DNA of 55,495 nucleotides from an uncultured Clostridia bacterium (GTDB lineage Bacteria > Bacillota > Clostridia > Christensenellales > Borkfalkiaceae). Position 1 is the first letter of the stretch; the number at the start of each line of letters is the position of its first letter. The DNA lies in assembly GCA_947624445.1 (NCBI GenBank), contig CANQKF010000010.1, forward strand, positions 1 through 55,495, given 5' to 3'. The notes beneath the pieces were generated by a model. The model was not told where the DNA came from. It ran no database searches and was given only the letters and a program-made list of their open reading frames with translations. Positions 18,740 through 26,815 of this stretch are shown here, piece by piece. The translations under genes and the position numbers were made by a program.

Positions 18740-19369
18740 TCAGGAAAACATCGCGAAAATGCGTTCGCAGCCGTATGCGGAGCTCGCCATGAGGTCGCAA
18801 TAGACGAGATACTCGCCGCAGGGGAACATCGCCTGCGTGAGGTATTCCCCCCCTTCATAGGTCGTTTTTCGATATACGTCCCCCCGCTTCGGAAGATCCG
18901 CATAGGCGCCGTACTCCTCCGCGCGGCGCGCGGTGAGCTCGATCGCGATCTGCCCGCGGAGCACTTCGCCGTCCGCGGAATAGCCCACTTCGGCGAGGAG
19001 CAGCACGTCCTCCCCCTCCTCGGAGCAGAGCGTGTAGTTTGCCGAGGCGTTCCGCGAAAGGGAGAGACGGGCGAGGCGGGCGCGCAGAGCGGGAAGCTTT
19101 TCGGTGAGTTCGGTATACCCGATCGCGGTCCGCTCGGTGTGTTCTGCGGAGTACTTCGCGGGGCCCGCCGCGGGCAAGATCCGCCAGACGACCGAAAAGA
19201 CCAGCAAAAAGCAAGCGGCCGCGGCTGCTGCGATGCCGATCCGTCCCCGCCGCCGTCTGCGGCGCATCTCCGCCTTCGCCGCGGAGAGATCGAGCGCGGG
19301 CGCCTCGACGCCGTCGAGGTAGTTCTCCACGCTGTTTTGGATCTTTTCGTCCTTCATATCTTCTGCCAT
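18740..19369 (-). CDS. probable membrane-bound anti-sigma factor
   Basis: A 209-aa single-pass protein. A short N-terminal cytoplasmic part (SVENYLDGVEAP...AKAEMRRRRRRGR) precedes one hydrophobic helix (about 44-62), and the remaining ~145 residues are predicted extracytoplasmic. There is no clear zinc anti-sigma HxxxCxxC motif, so the assignment rests on topology and position: it begins about 10 bp after the ECF sigma gene on the same strand. I chose ATG 19369 because a GGGGAG overlaps the sigma stop codon region; ATG 19354 is an alternative. It presumably holds the sigma factor until an envelope signal arrives. Confidence 0.7.
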   Translation of the reverse strand: MAEDMKDEKIQNSVENYLDGVEAPALDLSAAKAEMRRRRRRGRIGIAAAAAACFLLVFSVVWRILPAAGPAKYSAEHTERTAIGYTELTEKLPALRARLARLSLSRNASANYTLCSEEGEDVLLLAEVGYSADGEVLRGQIAIELTARRAEEYGAYADLPKRGDVYRKTTYEGGEYLTQAMFPCGEYLVYCDLMASSAYGCERIFAMFS

Positions 19370-19379
19370 GACAACGTTT

Positions 19380-19925
19380 TCACTCCCCGTCCTGTCCCGC
19401 GAGCGCTTCGCGCAATTTTTGTTCGGCCGCACGGATGAGGCGGTCCGCCGCAGATTTGCTCATCCCCGTCTCGCGGGCGATCTCCCGCACCGTGAGGTCG
19501 AGATAGTAGCGGTAGTAGATCATGCGCTTCTCTTCCTGCGTGAGGCGTGCCGCCGCCGCTTCGAGCACGAGCGCGTCCTCCCGCCGCCCGGGGCTGTAAC
19601 GGTCGTCCGAGAGATGGAAAAAGGCGTCGATATCCTCCTCTGCGCGCACTTTGCGCTTCCGGAGAAGATCGAACGCCGTATTCCGCACGACGCGCATCAC
19701 GAAGGCATACCCGTTGCCACCGCGGAAGGATCGCGCGCCGCGCGCGAGTTTGAGGAAGGATTCGGAGAGGATATCCTCCGCGTCCTCCCGCGTCTTTGCG
19801 ATGCCGCGGGCAAGCGCATACATCCGCCCGCCGACGCGGCGGTAGATGAGATCGAGCGCTTCCGCATTGCCCGAAGCGACCATGCGGATCTCGCGATTCA
19901 GTTGTTCGAGTTCTTCGGGCGACAC
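19380..19925 (-). CDS. ECF-type RNA polymerase sigma factor
   Basis: A 181-aa sigma-70 family protein with only regions 2 and 4. Region 2 (about 10-90) contains YRRVGGRMYALARGIAKTRE and DAEDILSESFLKLA, the core-binding and -10 recognition part. Region 4 (about 120-175) ends VREIARETGMSKSAADRLI, a helix-turn-helix for -35 recognition. The start is GTG 19925, with GAGG upstream; the nearby ATG is out of frame. The promoter at 19943-19971 looks like a housekeeping promoter rather than an autoregulated ECF site. It heads an operon with a putative anti-sigma and a YfbK-type vWA lipoprotein. The target genes are unknown. Confidence 0.93.
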   Translation of the reverse strand: MSPEELEQLNREIRMVASGNAEALDLIYRRVGGRMYALARGIAKTREDAEDILSESFLKLARGARSFRGGNGYAFVMRVVRNTAFDLLRKRKVRAEEDIDAFFHLSDDRYSPGRREDALVLEAAAARLTQEEKRMIYYRYYLDLTVREIARETGMSKSAADRLIRAAEQKLREALAGQDGE

Positions 19926-19942
19926 GTCTGTACCTCATGCAC

Positions 19943-19971
19943 ATTGTAGCACGGACGCGGAAAAAATGCAA
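19943..19971 (-). promoter_or_regulatory. promoter of the ECF sigma operon
   Basis: TTGCAT (19966-19971), a 17-bp spacer and TACAAT (19943-19948) on the minus strand, ending 18 bp before the GTG start. Confidence 0.8.
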
Positions 19972-20056
19972 GAAAATTTTTTCTCCGCAAAAGGCGCGCC
20001 CGCCGCCGCAGGGAGCGTAGATCCCGTTCTCCGCTTCCGCCCCGTCAAAGACATAG

Positions 20057-20078
20057 AAAAAAGCACCCACGGGGGTGC
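20057..20078 (-). terminator. terminator of the cdaA-lysC operon
   Basis: Stem GCACCC/GGGTGC (20063-20068 with 20073-20078, loop ACGG) is followed on the minus strand by six Ts (20062-20057). It begins two bases after the lysC stop codon. Confidence 0.88.
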
Positions 20079-20079
20079 C

Positions 20080-21399
20080 TTATTGCCGTTTGAAGAACTC
20101 TTCGTAGACGGCGCGGACGGTGCGTTCGTAGTCCTCGTTGTCGACGCCGACGATGATGTTGAGCTCGGAGGAGCCCTGGTCGATCATGCGCACGTTGACG
20201 CCCGCGCGGGCGATCGCGCGGAACAGCCGCGCCGAAGTGCCGACGTTGCGGCTCATGCCGTGCCCCACGACGGCGAGCAGGGCGATGTTGTCGAAGGAGG
20301 TGATGCGGTCGGGATGGACCGCCGCTTCGATCTCCGCCTCGATCTGTTCGAGCGCGCCCCCCTTGAGCTGTTCGCTGTCGATGACGAAGGACATCGTGTC
20401 GATGCCCGAGGGCATGTGCTCGAAGGAGATGTTGTGCCGCGTCAAGACCTCGAGCGCGCGGTACGCAAAGCCGATCTCGGCGTTCATGAGCGACTTCTCG
20501 AGGAAGATGACGGTGAAATTCTTCTTGCCCGCGATGCCCGTCACGGGGCGGTCCTCGGCGTTCTCGCGCGGGTTGGGCAAAATGCAGGTGCCCTCGTCCT
20601 CGGGGCGGAACGTGTTGCGGATACGGATGGGGATGCCCGCCTCGCGCACGGGGAAGATGGACTCGCTGTGCATCACGTTGGCGCCCATGTAGGAGAGCTC
20701 GCGCAGCTCCCTGTAGGAGAGCGCCTCGATCCCCGCGGGACTCGGGACGATATGCGGATCGCAGGCGAGAAAGCCCGAGACGTCCGTCCAGTTTTCATAG
20801 AGGTCCGCGCCCGCCGCCCGCGCGACGATCGCGCCCGTGACATCGCTTCCGCCCCGCGAAAAAGTACATACGTGCCCCCCCTCGTCGGCGCCGTAAAAGC
20901 CCGCGACGACAGCGCGCGGTTTGCCCTTCAGGGCCGCGCGGAGGAGGGGATAGGTCGCCGCCGCGTCGAAACGGTCGCCGCGGAAACGGATGACTTCGCA
21001 CGCGTCGAGGAAGGGAACGCCGAGGAGCGCCGCCATCACCCTGCCCGCGAGATATTCCCCGCGCGACGCGGTGAACGCCTCGGAACGCGCATCGAGCATG
21101 GCGCGCCCGACCTCTTCCAGCGCCGTCTCGACGTCGAACTCCGCGCCGCTCTCCCGCACGATGCTGCGGAAGCGCTCGCACACACGGGAAAACGCGGCGC
21201 CGAGCTTGCCCGTCGCGGTAAGCTCCTTGTGGGCGGCGAACAGAAGATCGGTCACTTTGTCGTCCCCGCTGTACCGCTTGCCCGGGGCGGAGACGACGAT
21301 GTAGCGCCGCGCGGCGTCCTGCCCGATGATCTCCTTGACGCGGAGAAAGTTCGTGCCGTCCGCCATCGACGTGCCGCCGAACTTGCATACCTTAATCAT
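20080..21399 (-). CDS. lysC: aspartate kinase
   Basis: A 439-aa monofunctional aspartokinase. It phosphorylates aspartate, the first step to lysine, threonine, methionine and diaminopimelate. KFGGTS sits at residues 6-11 and the amino-acid kinase fold runs to about 290, with SRGGSDVTG in the nucleotide/substrate region. Two C-terminal ACT domains follow (NFTVIFLEKSLMN and LLAVVGHGM), which usually bind lysine or threonine for feedback inhibition. Its start overlaps the end of the DUF1015 gene by 8 bp, so translation is coupled. It is the last gene of a cdaA operon, an unusual partner for aspartokinase. No lysine riboswitch is visible. Confidence 0.95.
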   Translation of the reverse strand: MIKVCKFGGTSMADGTNFLRVKEIIGQDAARRYIVVSAPGKRYSGDDKVTDLLFAAHKELTATGKLGAAFSRVCERFRSIVRESGAEFDVETALEEVGRAMLDARSEAFTASRGEYLAGRVMAALLGVPFLDACEVIRFRGDRFDAAATYPLLRAALKGKPRAVVAGFYGADEGGHVCTFSRGGSDVTGAIVARAAGADLYENWTDVSGFLACDPHIVPSPAGIEALSYRELRELSYMGANVMHSESIFPVREAGIPIRIRNTFRPEDEGTCILPNPRENAEDRPVTGIAGKKNFTVIFLEKSLMNAEIGFAYRALEVLTRHNISFEHMPSGIDTMSFVIDSEQLKGGALEQIEAEIEAAVHPDRITSFDNIALLAVVGHGMSRNVGTSARLFRAIARAGVNVRMIDQGSSELNIIVGVDNEDYERTVRAVYEEFFKRQ

Positions 21400-22531
21400 A
21401 CGCGATCTCCCTGCCCTCGAGAAGATAGCGGCTCGCGCCGTCGCTCGGGAAACAGTGTGCGGGGAGATATGCCCCGCCCGAGACCGCGTCGAACCAATCG
21501 TCGTCCGTAAACGGATCGAAACAAATGCCTACGCCCCCCGCCGAAAGCGCGCGTTTGAGGTCGGCGCGGCGCGAAAAATACTGCACGTCTCCCCCCTTTT
21601 CGCGCATCAGGCGCAGCAAAACGGCGTCCGCCTTTTCGATGACGTCGGCGCCCGTGCGCACGGAGAGCAGCAGGCTGCCGTCCCGCTTGACCTTGATTGC
21701 CTTGGAGAGCGCGGCGATGAGCGCGGCGTCGTCCCCGCAGGAAAGATAGCGGCTCATGGGCGCGCGGGCGGGTTGGGCGGTGAGGTCGACGAACTCGGCG
21801 AGCACGAAGCGCGCGGGGTGGGACGCGAGGCAATCGGCGGGGAGTGTAGTCTTTAATTGCTCCCAATGGCGCTTCGCCGCGGCGACGAAATCCACCCCTT
21901 CGGCGACGATGAAAGCCGTCCCGCGGAGGGAGATGTCGCCGAGCATTTCGGCGGCGAGGTCGTCGGGCAGATAGTAGCCCTTCAGCGTTCCGCCCTGCTC
22001 CATGAGTTCGAAATCGTAGAGAAGCTCGAGATCGTCCGTGCGGACCTGCATCACTCTCCCCTTTTTGTCGCGGAAATAGACGAGCGCGGGCGAAAATTCG
22101 AGGGGGCATGCGCGGCGGACGGAGAGGTCGCGCGCGGGATCCGCGGGCTTTGCCGCGGGGCGGAAGAGCGCCTTCTCCCCGGCTTCATCGGAATACTGCT
22201 CGAGGTCGAACGCGGCGACGATCCCCTGCCGCACCGTGCCGTCGGGAAAGGTCCGCTCGGTGAACACGGCGCCGCGGTTGAGCTTTTCGAGCGTGCCGTC
22301 CTCGAGGGCGGCATACATCCTGCTGCGGATCTCCTGCACGTCCTCCCCCGAGGCTTCGCCGCAGGTTTGGGGCAAAAGAAAGCGGAGCGCCGAGGGGGAA
22401 TCCCCCACCGTATGCTCCACCCGCTCCCAAAGGCCGCGGTCTGCGGGCATGCGGTCGCCCGCGGGCACCGCCCACAGGGAGAAATTTTCGCGCGGGATCA
22501 GGATCCGCGGGATCTTGAAACAACTTTTCAT
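21392..22531 (-). CDS. DUF1015-family protein
   Basis: A 379-aa cytoplasmic protein that resembles DUF1015 (PF06245). Typical features are the opening IPRILIPRENFSLWAVPAGD, a GDSPSALRFLLPQ segment, the ERTFPDGTVRQGIVAAFDLE motif near residue 95-115, and an acidic C-terminal part (CFDPFTDDDWFDAV). The family has no established activity that I know of. In many Clostridia relatives lie near serine or aspartate metabolic genes, and here it overlaps aspartokinase by 8 bp. Its ATG overlaps the stop of the 36-aa membrane peptide (ATGA). The role is unknown; an amino-acid metabolic link is inferred from context only. Confidence 0.8.
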   Translation of the reverse strand: MKSCFKIPRILIPRENFSLWAVPAGDRMPADRGLWERVEHTVGDSPSALRFLLPQTCGEASGEDVQEIRSRMYAALEDGTLEKLNRGAVFTERTFPDGTVRQGIVAAFDLEQYSDEAGEKALFRPAAKPADPARDLSVRRACPLEFSPALVYFRDKKGRVMQVRTDDLELLYDFELMEQGGTLKGYYLPDDLAAEMLGDISLRGTAFIVAEGVDFVAAAKRHWEQLKTTLPADCLASHPARFVLAEFVDLTAQPARAPMSRYLSCGDDAALIAALSKAIKVKRDGSLLLSVRTGADVIEKADAVLLRLMREKGGDVQYFSRRADLKRALSAGGVGICFDPFTDDDWFDAVSGGAYLPAHCFPSDGASRYLLEGREIAYD

Positions 22532-22638
22532 AGCACCGCCAGACAGAGCGCCGCAACGCCGAAGCCGAGTGCGAGCGCGAGCAACTTCAGAGGGATATGT
22601 TCGAGCAGCAATTTTTTCAGCCGTTCCGGGAATTTCAC
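22528..22638 (-). CDS. 36-aa membrane peptide resembling the N-terminus of YbbR/CdaR
   Basis: A short gene opens with GTG overlapping the cdaA stop (GTGA) and closes with TGA overlapping the next ATG (ATGA). The peptide starts MKFPERLKKLLLEHIPLKL and continues LALALGFGVAALCLAVL. A basic amphipathic start followed by one membrane helix is how YbbR/CdaR proteins begin (LLxNxxLKLLALxLA). YbbR normally follows cdaA and carries several extracellular domains, all absent here. The double overlap argues that it is translated. It may still bind or tune CdaA in the membrane, or be a relic. Confidence 0.65.
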   Translation of the reverse strand: MKFPERLKKLLLEHIPLKLLALALGFGVAALCLAVL

Positions 22639-23477
22639 TTCTTCACCTCCGCGTTGAATTCCTTCCAATAGTATTCCTTGAGAAAGGCGCGCAGCCCCTC
22701 GGAGTCCACATAGCGGGTGATCTCCCCGCGCTTGACGACGGAGACGATGCCCGTCTCCTCGGAGACGATGATCGTCGAGACGTCGGCGACTTCGGTGACG
22801 CCGATCCCCGCGCGGTGGCGGGTGCCGTATTCCTTGGGGAAATCCTTCTGCGTGAGAGGCAAAAAGCAGCCCGCCGCCTGGATCTTATCGCCGTAGATGA
22901 TCATCGCGCCGTCGTGCAGGGGCGCCTTGGGGATAAAGATGCCCTCGATGAGCTGGTTGGAGATGTGCGCGCCGAGCGTGACGCCGCTATCGATGATCTC
23001 CTTGGGCAGGTTGCCGTTGGAGAGCACGATGAGCGCGCCCGTGTTGTTCTTGGAGAGGCTCTGCACCGCCTTGACGATGTTCGTGACGTATTCGTCGGCA
23101 CGGGCGGTGACGGCGGTCATCTTCGCCGCCGCGGCGGTCGAGGCGGTGATGTTCGTCCGCTTCACGGAGTTCCAGATGCTGCGCTTGATCTCGGTGTGGA
23201 ACAGGAACAAGAAGAACAGCGAGAGCAGCAAAAAGAACAGAAAAAACGTGCCCATGGTGAGGCTCTCGGAGAACACCGCGACGACGCCTACCGCGACGAG
23301 AAAGGCGAGATAGACGAAGATATATTTGCCCGCGTTGTTTTCCCAGAGCATTTTGAGCACAAAATAGATGATCACCGCGGCAAACAGCGTGGTGACGAGA
23401 AGCAGGCAGAACATCCCCCCGTGAAAGGGCGAAAAGACTGCCTTCAATCGTTCCGCGATCTGATCGGGTGCGGTCAT
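22635..23477 (-). CDS. cdaA: diadenylate cyclase CdaA (c-di-AMP synthase)
   Basis: A 280-aa membrane enzyme that joins two ATP to make cyclic di-AMP, a second messenger for potassium, osmolyte and wall homeostasis. Three membrane helices lie at about 22-42, 51-70 and 75-94. A short coiled linker precedes the DAC (DisA_N) domain, whose catalytic signatures are intact: DGA at 189-191 and RHRAG at 220-224. ATG 23477 follows AAGGAGGT. It is first in an operon with a mini-YbbR, DUF1015 and aspartokinase, driven by the promoter at 23593-23620. The usual neighbours, full-length ybbR and glmM, are missing. Confidence 0.96.
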   Translation of the reverse strand: MTAPDQIAERLKAVFSPFHGGMFCLLLVTTLFAAVIIYFVLKMLWENNAGKYIFVYLAFLVAVGVVAVFSESLTMGTFFLFFLLLSLFFLFLFHTEIKRSIWNSVKRTNITASTAAAAKMTAVTARADEYVTNIVKAVQSLSKNNTGALIVLSNGNLPKEIIDSGVTLGAHISNQLIEGIFIPKAPLHDGAMIIYGDKIQAAGCFLPLTQKDFPKEYGTRHRAGIGVTEVADVSTIIVSEETGIVSVVKRGEITRYVDSEGLRAFLKEYYWKEFNAEVKK

Positions 23478-23592
23478 AATACCTCCTTTCCGTGTGCGAA
23501 TTTCCACACACGTCCCTCATGTTTCGTCCGTGCGGCGCACGAACGCCCTCCCTGCGCGCGGCGGCCGCCGCCCGCGCAATGTCTGCACTCTA

Positions 23593-23620
23593 TTATACTT
23601 TGTTTTGCGGAATTTGCAAA
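23593..23620 (-). promoter_or_regulatory. promoter of the cdaA operon
   Basis: TTGCAA (23615-23620), a 16-bp spacer and TATAAT (23593-23598). The leader of about 110 nt contains a CGGCGGCCGCCG palindrome (23559-23570) and a CGTGTG/CACACG hairpin just before the ribosome site. Confidence 0.8.
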
Positions 23621-23641
23621 GCGTTTTTTCGTGATTTTGCG

Positions 23642-24616
23642 TCATCCGAAGAAGATTTTCGCGACCGCGGCGGAAAGCGCCCCCGATTTGGTGTATTTTC
23701 CGCTCCGCATGCCCGCGGAGAGATCGTAGAGCGCGGCGTAGAGCTCCCGCGCGCGCCCCTTGCCGAGGCGGGCGACCGTCTCCCTGTTCTTGCGGACGGC
23801 GTACGCCTTGATGCCGAGCGCCCTTGCGATCTCCTCGTCGGACCCCGACATCGAGGCGATCTCGGCGAGCGAACGGAAGTGCGCGGTGAGCGCGGCGAGC
23901 GCGGCGTTTTCATCAAATCCCTTCTCCATGAGATCGTGCAGGATCTCCGAAAAAACGGTACCGTTCCCCCGCGAAGCCGCCTGCGTGAGCTCGTAGATCT
24001 TGTAGTCGACGTCCTTCGCGACGTACGCCTCGACGGTCTGCCGCGTGAGCGCGCCCCCCTCGCCGAGGAGCAGGGCGAGCTTGCGCACTTCGAGCCGCAT
24101 GCGCGCCGCGTCGAAGTTGCAATAGCGCACCATGAGGGCAACGGCGTCGCTCTCGGGGCTGAGCCCCGCCCGCCGCGCGAGCCCGAACAGCCAGCGGCAG
24201 AGCACTTCCTCGCTCTCCCGCCCGCAGTCGACGAACACGAGCCCCTTCTTCTTCGCGAGTTCGTTCTTCTTCGCCCCCGTGTTGACGATGGCGAGCACCG
24301 TCGTCGCGCAGGGCGCGGCAAGATAGGCGGCGACCTTCTCCCACTCCTGCGCGGTGGGGTAGAATTCATAGAGGCGGACGAGGCGGAGCGCATCGAAAAA
24401 CGGCATCGTGTAGAGAGAGGAGATCAGCTCAGTGAACTTCTCCCCCTTCAGCGCCTCTCCCTCGTAGCGTACGTCGTTCAGTGCGGGTTGGGTGAGCCCA
24501 CACGCCGCGCGGATGGAGGAGACGGCGTGGTCGCGGAAATACGCCTCCTCGCCCTGGATGAGATAGGCGCGCGAAAGGCCCTCTTTCAGACTTTTTGCGA
24601 GCTCTGTAAACTTCAT
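23642..24616 (-). CDS. holA: DNA polymerase III delta subunit (clamp loader)
   Basis: A 324-aa HolA-family protein, the clamp-loader subunit that opens the beta sliding clamp. It begins with the AYLIQGEEAYFRDHAVSSI motif typical of delta (about residues 18-36), continues as an AAA+-like domain without a functional Walker A, and ends in the helical collar domain (DLSAGMRSGKYTKSGALSAA). Length is usual. The ATG overlaps the comEC stop by 4 bp, so the two are translated together; the comEC-holA pairing is common in Firmicutes. No terminator hairpin is evident before the cdaA promoter just downstream, so some read-through is possible. Confidence 0.93.
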   Translation of the reverse strand: MKFTELAKSLKEGLSRAYLIQGEEAYFRDHAVSSIRAACGLTQPALNDVRYEGEALKGEKFTELISSLYTMPFFDALRLVRLYEFYPTAQEWEKVAAYLAAPCATTVLAIVNTGAKKNELAKKKGLVFVDCGRESEEVLCRWLFGLARRAGLSPESDAVALMVRYCNFDAARMRLEVRKLALLLGEGGALTRQTVEAYVAKDVDYKIYELTQAASRGNGTVFSEILHDLMEKGFDENAALAALTAHFRSLAEIASMSGSDEEIARALGIKAYAVRKNRETVARLGKGRARELYAALYDLSAGMRSGKYTKSGALSAAVAKIFFG

Positions 24617-26580
24617 AGCGCTTTGATTATACCATCCTTGAAGAAAAATATCAAGCCCGCGTCCGCACTGTCGACAAAGAAATCGGCGGCGGGCGCGAAC
24701 GTCCCGCCGAAATCGAAGGCGACGACCGCCCCGTAGCCCGTGACGACGAGGGTGGAGCGGGTCTCGAAGCGGAAGCCGAGCCCGCCGATCTGCGCCGTCT
24801 CGCCAAAGACGACCGCAGTCTCCCGCAGTCCCGTCGCCACCTCGTCCCGCGCGTAAACCGCGTCCGCGCCCAAAAAGGCGGCGACGTTGATGGCGCGCAT
24901 CTCGTCGTCGGCGATCACGAACACGCCGTCGAGCTTTCCCCCGTAGGTGCGGGCGAGAAAATCCTTGCAGTCGGCAAGGGAAATCTCATCGTCGATGACG
25001 AGCACGGCGGTATCTGGCGTGCGGACGAGCGCAGCCCTGCCCGTCTCCGCGCAGACGTCGACCCGTCCTCCCGCAAATACGACGTTTTGGAAGAGCAGCA
25101 CCGCGGTGAGCAGCACGGCGAGCGCGCCCGCGAGCAACGCCCGCGCGCTCGCACGCATGCGAACCCGTTCCGAGAGCACGACGCACCCCGCCGAAATCAG
25201 GGTCGCGCCCCCGCCGAGCGCAAAGCCCGTGAGCGCGAAATCGAAGCTCCCCGCCGAGAACAAAATCAAAAAGATCGACAGCATCCCCCGGGGGATCGCG
25301 AGGATCGCGCCCGCCGCGAAGGGCAGGATGAGGGCGAGCACCGCCCCGAGGAGCACCGTGAGAAAGAACACAGGCAGCACGGGCACGAGGAGGAGATTGA
25401 GCAGGGTCCCCCACACCGAAAAATAGCCGAAGCAGTCGAGCAGGATGGGGAAGGTAAAGAGGTGCACCGAGAGGTTCGCGGAGAGGTAGCGCGCGAAAAA
25501 CGCGGGCAGACGGATCTTGCGGAACGCCCGCGAAAACGTCCCCGAAAAGAGCGCCAGCCCCACGCACGCCCCGAAGGAGAGGCGGAAGCCCGCCGCAAAC
25601 CACTGCGCGGGCGAAAAGGGCAGGATCAGGAGCGCGGCGAGCGCGAGCGATTGCAGAAAGTCGTATTTGCGCCCGAACGCGCGGTATGCCCCCGCGACGC
25701 CGCACATGATCGCCGCGCGCACCGAGGAGACCGTAAAGTTGCAGAACGCGGCGTAGAGCACGGCTGCGCCGAGGGCGGGCAGGAAGGCGTATTTCTTGCA
25801 CGGTTTTTTGAAAACGAGGCACACTGTCCCAAATAAAATGCCGATGTGCAGCCCCGAAACGACGAAGATGTGCGCGACGCCGCCCCGCCGCACCTCGCCG
25901 ATCAGCCCGCGGTCCATGCCGTGCGAATTGCCCGTGAGGAGCGCATAGGCAATCTGCGCCGACTCCCCCTCGAGCCCCTGCCCGAGGCGGTCGTAGAGCG
26001 CGGCGTTGAGACGGAGCAGCGGATTTCCCGATCTTCCCACCTTCTCCGCCGCCGTCTCCGAGGCCTCGTAGCGGATGTCGTTCGGGAGATCGTAGGTGAG
26101 GACGAGCCCGCCCTCTTCGAGGCCGAGCTTGTGCACGCGCGCCGTGAACGTCACGAGGTCGCCCGCACGGAACGCCTCCGTCTCGAGGGTGACCGAGAGC
26201 TTCCCGCCGCGGGGCACGCCGTCGATCGCGAGATCGCCGAGCAGCACATCGGTGCGCCCCGTGTTCACCGTGAAGGAGACGACGACGCCCGTCACCGTGT
26301 GTTCCCCGCTCTCCGCGCCCCGCCCGAAGCGCACGGCAGAAAGGTGCGCCAGCCCCGCCCCGAGCCCCGCAAAGAGCACGACGGCGCCGAGCAGCGCGAA
26401 GGTGCGTTTCCACGAGAGCGGAAAGAGGGCCAAGGGAAGCAGAAGGCAAAAGAGAAGATCCGAGGGCGCAAAACCCCCGAACCGTATGCGGAAATAGAGG
26501 AAGATCCCGAAGATCAGCCCGAACGCGCAAAACACGAGCGGACGGAAATTGACACGGGCCTTTGCTTGCTCCCTCTCCAT
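24613..26580 (-). CDS. comEC: ComEC/Rec2-family DNA uptake channel with a degenerate C-terminal domain
   Basis: A 655-aa polytopic protein, the family that carries transforming DNA across the membrane. The Competence domain is clear: GNSHGMDRGLIGEVRRGGVA, then HIFVVSGLHIGILFG, then many membrane helices up to about residue 480. The last ~170 residues align in layout with the beta-lactamase-like domain of ComEC, but the HxHxDH metal motif is absent; the corresponding stretch reads GVFVIADDEMRAINVAAF. The protein is shorter than the usual 700-800 aa. Nuclease activity is therefore unlikely, although transport could remain. ATG 26580 follows GGAGGGGAG. No other competence genes are in the window. 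Confidence 0.88.
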   Translation of the reverse strand: MEREQAKARVNFRPLVFCAFGLIFGIFLYFRIRFGGFAPSDLLFCLLLPLALFPLSWKRTFALLGAVVLFAGLGAGLAHLSAVRFGRGAESGEHTVTGVVVSFTVNTGRTDVLLGDLAIDGVPRGGKLSVTLETEAFRAGDLVTFTARVHKLGLEEGGLVLTYDLPNDIRYEASETAAEKVGRSGNPLLRLNAALYDRLGQGLEGESAQIAYALLTGNSHGMDRGLIGEVRRGGVAHIFVVSGLHIGILFGTVCLVFKKPCKKYAFLPALGAAVLYAAFCNFTVSSVRAAIMCGVAGAYRAFGRKYDFLQSLALAALLILPFSPAQWFAAGFRLSFGACVGLALFSGTFSRAFRKIRLPAFFARYLSANLSVHLFTFPILLDCFGYFSVWGTLLNLLLVPVLPVFFLTVLLGAVLALILPFAAGAILAIPRGMLSIFLILFSAGSFDFALTGFALGGGATLISAGCVVLSERVRMRASARALLAGALAVLLTAVLLFQNVVFAGGRVDVCAETGRAALVRTPDTAVLVIDDEISLADCKDFLARTYGGKLDGVFVIADDEMRAINVAAFLGADAVYARDEVATGLRETAVVFGETAQIGGLGFRFETRSTLVVTGYGAVVAFDFGGTFAPAADFFVDSADAGLIFFFKDGIIKAL

Positions 26581-26592
26581 GCTCCCCTCCGT

Positions 26593-26614
26593 GCGGTCCG
26601 CCCGTGCGGACCGC
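26593..26614 (-). promoter_or_regulatory. perfect hairpin in the comEC leader
   Basis: GCGGTCCGC/GCGGACCGC, a 9-bp perfect stem with a 4-base loop (26602-26605), lies between the comEC start of transcription and its ribosome site. On the plus strand it is followed by CCCCTTTT, so it could instead stop plus-strand transcription. Confidence 0.5.
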
Positions 26615-26628
26615 CCCTTTTCCCCAAT

Positions 26629-26657
26629 GTTATACCACACTCCCCCGGAAATGTAAA
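26629..26657 (-). promoter_or_regulatory. promoter of comEC-holA
   Basis: TTTACA (26652-26657), a 17-bp spacer and TATAAC (26629-26634) on the minus strand. Confidence 0.75.
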
Positions 26658-26740
26658 GTATTTTGCGAAAAAGCTCCGCCCGCGCAGCGCGGAGAGGTCC
26701 CGCGGGGCGCAGGTATATTTTTTCCCCGAACCGTCGAAAC

Positions 26741-26789
26741 TCATGCTGCGGTGAGCATGAATTCGCCCCGCTACATAAAATAATAGCGG
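26741..26789 (+). promoter_or_regulatory. two hairpins in the mazF leader, with a UACAU sequence
   Basis: TCATGCT/AGCATGA (26741-26747 with 26754-26760) and CCGCTA/TAGCGG (26768-26773 with 26784-26789) lie just before the mazF ribosome site at 26801. The second spans UACAU (26772-26776), the cleavage sequence known for B. subtilis MazF. No clear promoter was found upstream. Confidence 0.45.
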
Positions 26790-26815
26790 AGCAGCTCACG
26801 AAGGAGAAAGGACGA

